Source of the DNA: Rhodothalassiaceae bacterium
GTDB taxonomy: Bacteria > Pseudomonadota > Alphaproteobacteria > Sphingomonadales > Rhodothalassiaceae
NCBI GenBank assembly: GCA_026004935.1
Contig: BPKC01000001.1
Span: 2,119,381-2,183,380, forward strand
Length of the DNA: 64,000 nt
Reading direction: 5' to 3'
Below are positions 62,320-64,000 of this stretch, in pieces. A program made the translations under genes and the position numbers. Numbering within the stretch: the stretch's first letter is position 1; every line of letters begins with the position of its first letter. The notes beneath the pieces are model-generated. The model ran no database searches. It was not told the origin of the DNA and was given only the letters and a program-made list of their open reading frames with translations.

Positions 62320-64000
62320 ATGACGATCTGGACGAGATTGCGGCGGATGCTCCCGCGCGCCGCCCCCCTTGCGGCCGCCGGGCGGCCGCCGGCACGCAAG
62401 GACCTTCCCGGCACCGGCGTGCTGTCCTGGATCCCGGGCTGGGACGGCGCCTGGGGCGGGCGCGGGTATGCGGCGCGGGTGGAGACGGGCTACCGGCGCA
62501 ACCCGGTGGCCTTCCGCTGCGTGCGGCTGATCGCGGAATGCGCCGCCTCGGTGCCGCTCAGACTCGTGCGCGCCGGCGCGGCGGTGACGCTTCCCGTCCA
62601 TGAGCGGCTCCTGCGCCGGCCCAATCCCGCCGTCTCCGGCACCGCCTTCTTCGACCGGCTCTATACCATGCTGCTGCTGGCCGGCGAGGCGTATCTCCTG
62701 CGCCTGCCGGAGGAGCGGGCGGACGATCCGCATGAATTCCACCTCCTGCCGCCTGAGCGCATCAGGCGGGAGGGCCGCGGCCGCGGGCCCTGGCCGGCAC
62801 GCTACGTGCTGGAGGGCGAGGACGGGCGGCGCGTCTTCGCCCCCGACCCGCTCACCGGCCGCGGCGCGGTGCTGCATCTCGTCGAACCGCATCCGCGCGA
62901 TCCGCTCTCGCCGCTTGCGCGCGCGGAGGTCGCGGCGGATGCCGTCGACATCCACAACGCCGCCCAGACCTGGAACAAGGCGCTCTTGGACAACGCGGCG
63001 CGGCCTTCCGGCGCCTTCGTCGTGGAGGCGCGCGACGGCGCACCGGCCAGCCTGTCGGAGGCCCAGTTCGCCCGCCTCAAGGCGGACATCGAGGCCCTCT
63101 TCCAGGGCGCGCGCAACGCCGGCCGGCCGCTGCTGCTCGAAGGCGGGCTCAAGTGGCAGCCGATGGCCTTCTCGCCGGCGGACATGGACTTCATCAACCT
63201 CAAGCACACCGCCGCGCGCGACATCGCGCTGGCCTTCGGCGTGCCGCCGATGCTGCTCGGGATTCCGGGCGACAACACCTATTCCAATTATCAGGAGGCG
63301 AACCGCGCCTTCTGGCGGCTGACCGTGCTGCCGCTGCTGCGGCGGGTGGCCGACGAGCTCACCGCCTGGCTGGCCGACGCCCTGCCCGCCGGCGCAACCC
63401 TCGAGCCCGACCGCGACGAGATCGCGCGCCGCACCGGCGAGCGCGACAGCTTCTGGCGCGAGCTCGATCAGCTCTCCTTCCTCACCGCGGCCGAAAAGCG
63501 CCAACTCGCCGGGATCGAGGGGCTGTTTTCCTCCCGGACGCCGTCAGATCCCGCACCGCACGCGGCCAAAGGGCTTCTTCTGCGGGAACCCACCCGGGAG
63601 GAGCGTAACGGAGTTTGCAACAGGCTTTCTGCAGAACTCTATGCCCTCAACAAGAACGCTGAGGACATCATCGAGACCGTCCTCCGACTGAGCGACGAAC
63701 TTGAAAGGGAAACGGCCGACGCCGATTCCGAGGTTCAAAACGCCCTTCTGAAATTCGTCAAAGACATCGTGGATGGCGCTTTGACTGTTCGAGAGCTGCT
63801 CCAGAACCCGGCATCGATTGCACGATTGGGTACTCTTGCCGCAGGAAGCATCTTCAGCCTGGTATCGCTTATCAGCGCCAATAACGCGGTCTTGCAATAT
63901 ATTCAGCGTAACAGGCGCATCGAAGCCCTTGTCAACGACATTGATTATCATCTGGGAAAATTGAGAGAAATGCGCGATATGGCATTACAGAAATTGAAGG
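62320..64000 (+). CDS. HK97/GTA-type portal protein with an unusual C-terminal extension, cut by window edge
   Basis: From the ATG at 62320 the frame stays open to the window end (560 codons). Residues 1 to about 395 are a portal: YRRNPVAFRCVRLIAECAAS, LLLAGEAYLLRLPEERADD, DIALAFGVPPMLLGIPGDNT, YSNYQEANRAFWRLTVLPLL and FWRELDQLSFLTAAEKRQLA. GTA portals normally stop near here. Instead, from about 63541 the frame continues into an unrelated, AT-richer segment: coiled helices (ELYALNKNAEDIIETVLRLS), a hydrophobic span (LGTLAAGSIFSLVSLISA) and more helices (RRIEALVNDIDYHLGKLREM). The portal would form the DNA entry ring of the head; the added part suggests a fusion or recombination. Confidence 0.88.
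   Translation, partial: MTIWTRLRRMLPRAAPLAAAGRPPARKDLPGTGVLSWIPGWDGAWGGRGYAARVETGYRRNPVAFRCVRLIAECAASVPLRLVRAGAAVTLPVHERLLRRPNPAVSGTAFFDRLYTMLLLAGEAYLLRLPEERADDPHEFHLLPPERIRREGRGRGPWPARYVLEGEDGRRVFAPDPLTGRGAVLHLVEPHPRDPLSPLARAEVAADAVDIHNAAQTWNKALLDNAARPSGAFVVEARDGAPASLSEAQFARLKADIEALFQGARNAGRPLLLEGGLKWQPMAFSPADMDFINLKHTAARDIALAFGVPPMLLGIPGDNTYSNYQEANRAFWRLTVLPLLRRVADELTAWLADALPAGATLEPDRDEIARRTGERDSFWRELDQLSFLTAAEKRQLAGIEGLFSSRTPSDPAPHAAKGLLLREPTREERNGVCNRLSAELYALNKNAEDIIETVLRLSDELERETADADSEVQNALLKFVKDIVDGALTVRELLQNPASIARLGTLAAGSIFSLVSLISANNAVLQYIQRNRRIEALVNDIDYHLGKLREMRDMALQKLK

Overview
The window is GC-rich DNA from an alphaproteobacterium. Lineage-typical genes support this: a TrcR-type DUF1013 regulator, an alphaproteobacterial SspB, DUF1192 and DUF6456 proteins, a TipN-like polarity protein, and packaging genes resembling gene transfer agents (GTAs). 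The exact order cannot be settled from the sequence. Most genes are ordinary chromosomal genes with strong GC3 bias. Four AT-richer patches stand out: about 22.62-22.90 kb, 28.46-29.18 kb, 52.79-54.63 kb and 63.6-64.0 kb.

Layout. 0-8.2 kb: glyQ (cut by the window edge), a sirtuin, TrcR, an ABC/HlyD export cluster and a quinone oxidoreductase; this stretch carries four frameshifts. 8.3-14.7 kb: Ste24-type protease, DUF1192, a DoxX-like membrane protein, two DUF2807 exported proteins behind a strong promoter/operator, and MaeB. 15.5-25.9 kb: DUF6445, HNH nuclease, a MarR/cytochrome P460 pair, YbjN, an NtrC-type regulator, TauE, an S24-like regulator, a GlpQ-type lipoprotein coupled to a 30-residue membrane peptide, and a radical SAM enzyme. 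27.7-38.8 kb: a KAP NTPase with a composition break, then a rubrerythrin/Fe-S/DUF3501 group interrupted by a truncated ThDP enzyme, then housekeeping genes (fumC, sspB, adenosine kinase, recO, GST, cold-shock protein). 38.8-43.3 kb: a compact operon of a 49-residue exported peptide, a strong hairpin, an FtsX/MacB-like permease without an ATPase, a small secreted protein and an anchored HExxH metallopeptidase. 43.5-52.7 kb: Hpt plus pseudo-receiver, a TipN-like coiled-coil protein, a TRAP transporter, NAD kinase and carbonic anhydrase. 52.7-54.7 kb: two copies of a tRNA-Lys(TTT) gene flank an AT-rich two-gene cassette with no integrase. 55.5-64 kb: an XRE/S24 repressor divergent from a DUF6456 (GafA/GafZ-like) gene, then terminase and portal genes of a GTA or prophage, split by repeats; the portal reads in frame into an unrelated C-terminal domain.

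About a tenth of the window is non-coding arrays of a short hairpin family (14.8-15.5, 20.6-21.1, 26.0-27.5, 54.8-55.3, 57.2-58.0 and 60.2-61.6 kb). Base pairs in the stems covary between copies. A degenerate heptamer repeat accompanies them, and larger 188-228 bp units containing both have been tandemly amplified.

Best candidates for new biology: the tRNA-bounded two-gene cassette; the peptide/hairpin/permease/metallopeptidase operon; the chimeric KAP NTPase beside a hairpin array; and a shared 17-bp element in front of the GTA-type regulator, the terminase operon and a distant S24-like regulator.
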